A stretch of 64,000 nt of DNA from an uncultured Mucilaginibacter sp. (GTDB lineage Bacteria > Bacteroidota > Bacteroidia > Sphingobacteriales > Sphingobacteriaceae), in NCBI RefSeq assembly GCF_903893715.1, contig NZ_CAITNG010000112.1:1-64000 (forward strand), given 5' to 3'. The notes under the pieces are model-generated. The model saw only the letters and a list, made by a program, of their open reading frames with translations. It was not told the origin of the DNA and did not search any database. Both the position numbers and the translations under genes were made by a program. Below are positions 62,699 to 64,000 of this stretch, one piece after another. Position 1 is the stretch's first letter; every line of letters begins with the position of its first letter.

Positions 62699-64000
62699 TT
62701 ACTCTTTGCGTACTATTTTGTTGTCCACCTCAATTTCACTTAATATACCCGGGGCATTAGTTGAGTTAGTGAAGCCTTTGCCAGAGCTTGGGGCAGATAT
62801 TTTGGCTAAATCATTATTAATCTGATCTAATTGTTTAAATAAGCTGTTAATTTCCTTTAAGTGCGAATTGAATATCTTGACCTTGTTATTATAAGCGTCA
62901 ATTTTATAATTGTTAAGTACGGCATCCGCTTTTTTGGACGTGTCGGTAGGTAAATAACTATAAGGGGACAAATTGCTGATTGTAGTTTGTATTGGGGTGA
63001 GCGAGGGTGTCGTATCTTTCGCATCAATCCCTTGCAGCACAAGGCGTACGGGGTCGGGGTTATAAGCTACCAGACTTTTGTATTCATCAACAATTGTTGT
63101 CGTGGTTTTGCGCTGATTTGTATAGGTGTTGGCTATAATATTGTTTTTGACATTGTCTTTAAACCCGTTAAATAGAAGCGAAGTAAAATCATAGGCTTTA
63201 GTACGCAACACAGCGTTTTGTACCGAATAGTAATTGCCTAAAGATTGATCTTTGGTGTACAGTACGCCCAAATTGGTACTCAATAGCTGAAAACCCGGAA
63301 CAGCCCCTGTTACGGACAAATCGGTTTCATTGCCAAAGTTATAAAATTGTTTTCCTGTAATTTCAAGGTCATCAATCCGCTCGTATGATGACAGAAAATA
63401 TAACCTATACCTTTGAAATTCTTTATCAGGGTCGTCGATCTGCGCGTAACAGTTTTGAAGAAACGATTGCACCGATTTATCGTCAAAAACCTGATAGATA
63501 TTGGCATTATTGCCCGGTCTCCATCTTAAAAGAGAAATTTTTCCTTTAAACTGAACCTGGAGCGTATTATTAACTTTTAATGAGTCGAATAATTTGACTA
63601 AAAAATAAGTAACCTGCGTGTTTGATTGTAATTGGTGTCCGGTATTAATTAAAGCTGATAGGCTATCCTGAATAGACAAATAATTTTCGGTATTGTTCCA
63701 AAATGATGGCTCTAACGGTGGAACAAGTAAACGGTCGGTTTTAGTATCAACAAAATAAAAGTCCCCAAAGGGTAAACATTTTGAAAATTGTTCTCGAGCA
63801 AAGAAAAGCCCGTCATGGCCGTTGAATCCATTTTCAACAAAAAATTCAATACTTTATTGTTTTGTAATTTAAGGCTCAGGTTTTCCAGCGACTCAAAACT
63901 CGTATTTTCTTTTTCGGGAATAATTATGGGTATATAGCACGCGTCGTTTTGTTGTCCCTTTAGCGAAACAAAATCTTTCTTGACAATGGCTGATGTTTCA
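62699..64000 (-). CDS. Partial, frameshifted gene of unknown function at the right edge
   Basis: The visible C-terminal frame (stop at 62699) reads back as NNTENYLSIQDSLSALINTG and further upstream through FYFVDTKTDRLLVPPLEP to about 63770. Beyond a GGGG run on the minus strand (63763-63766) coding continues in another frame (MDSTAMTGFSLLENNFQNVY, SFESLENLSLKLQNN, DACYIPIIIPEKEN) to the window edge without a start codon. One added G would join the two. The protein is Asn/Thr/Leu-rich and helical, with no motif I recognise. The annotated TTG start at 63679 is inside the reading frame and not the true start. Confidence 0.6.

Overview
The window looks like chromosomal DNA from a Bacteroidota species of the Sphingobacteriaceae type (Mucilaginibacter/Pedobacter-like; genus is inference). 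Reasons: almost no Shine-Dalgarno sites, several TAnnTTTG -7 elements, many Sec lipoproteins and Tat-signal enzymes, numerous secreted glycosidases, and short palindromic repeats of a kind often seen between genes in this group. No rRNA, tRNA or CRISPR array was seen. The first 70 bases are pure C, so the left edge is probably a contig end with an artefact.

Left edge (1-2146): a stand-alone, AT-rich reverse transcriptase of group II-intron-like type. It is preceded by about 770 bp of non-coding DNA holding two perfect 108-bp direct copies of a sequence that folds into a compact multi-stem RNA. There is no intron 3' domain, no DGR-type or retron-type RT signature, and only 7 bp to the next gene. 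This is the best candidate here for an undescribed system (an RT plus templating ncRNA, possibly phage defence).

2154-8947: a YbbA/YbbP-like ABC exporter divergent from a TesA-like lipoprotein esterase (same layout as in E. coli), a GH105 enzyme, lspA and a YjbR-like protein. 8964-15055: a TldE/TldD pair followed by a divergent flavin amine oxidase and a PLP aminotransferase; three of these four carry Tat signals. 15207-16202: a secreted protein ending in a Hint (hedgehog/intein) autoprocessing domain. 16280-20969: an M28 peptidase, an S1/P1 nuclease, a polysaccharide lyase and a phosphopantetheinyl transferase.

20966-27698: a block on the minus strand for plant cell-wall sugars (GH43, cytochrome c, sorbosone/glucose dehydrogenase-like, GH39, GH28). 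PL4 (43444-45174), GH105 and GH1 lie elsewhere in the window. No SusC/SusD pair is present. The enzymes fit stepwise breakdown of pectin and xylan, with the dehydrogenase and cytochrome perhaps oxidising released sugars in the periplasm.

28210-64000: mostly housekeeping genes: queA, ispD, mgtE, yigZ-ribD, prmC, a VapBC-like pair, xerD, aroQ, an MscS channel, an alcohol dehydrogenase, a glycosyltransferase and LpxL-type acyltransferase, a WbqC-like gene, msrA, lysA, a TlpA-like thioredoxin protein, an aldehyde dehydrogenase, mnmA, topA, an exonuclease and a second LolD-like ATPase. Two genes look frameshifted at homopolymers (48652-49432 and the partial gene at the right edge). prmC and lysA carry in-frame insertions made of simple intergenic-type repeats. 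Two small proteins of 50 and 29 residues are added.
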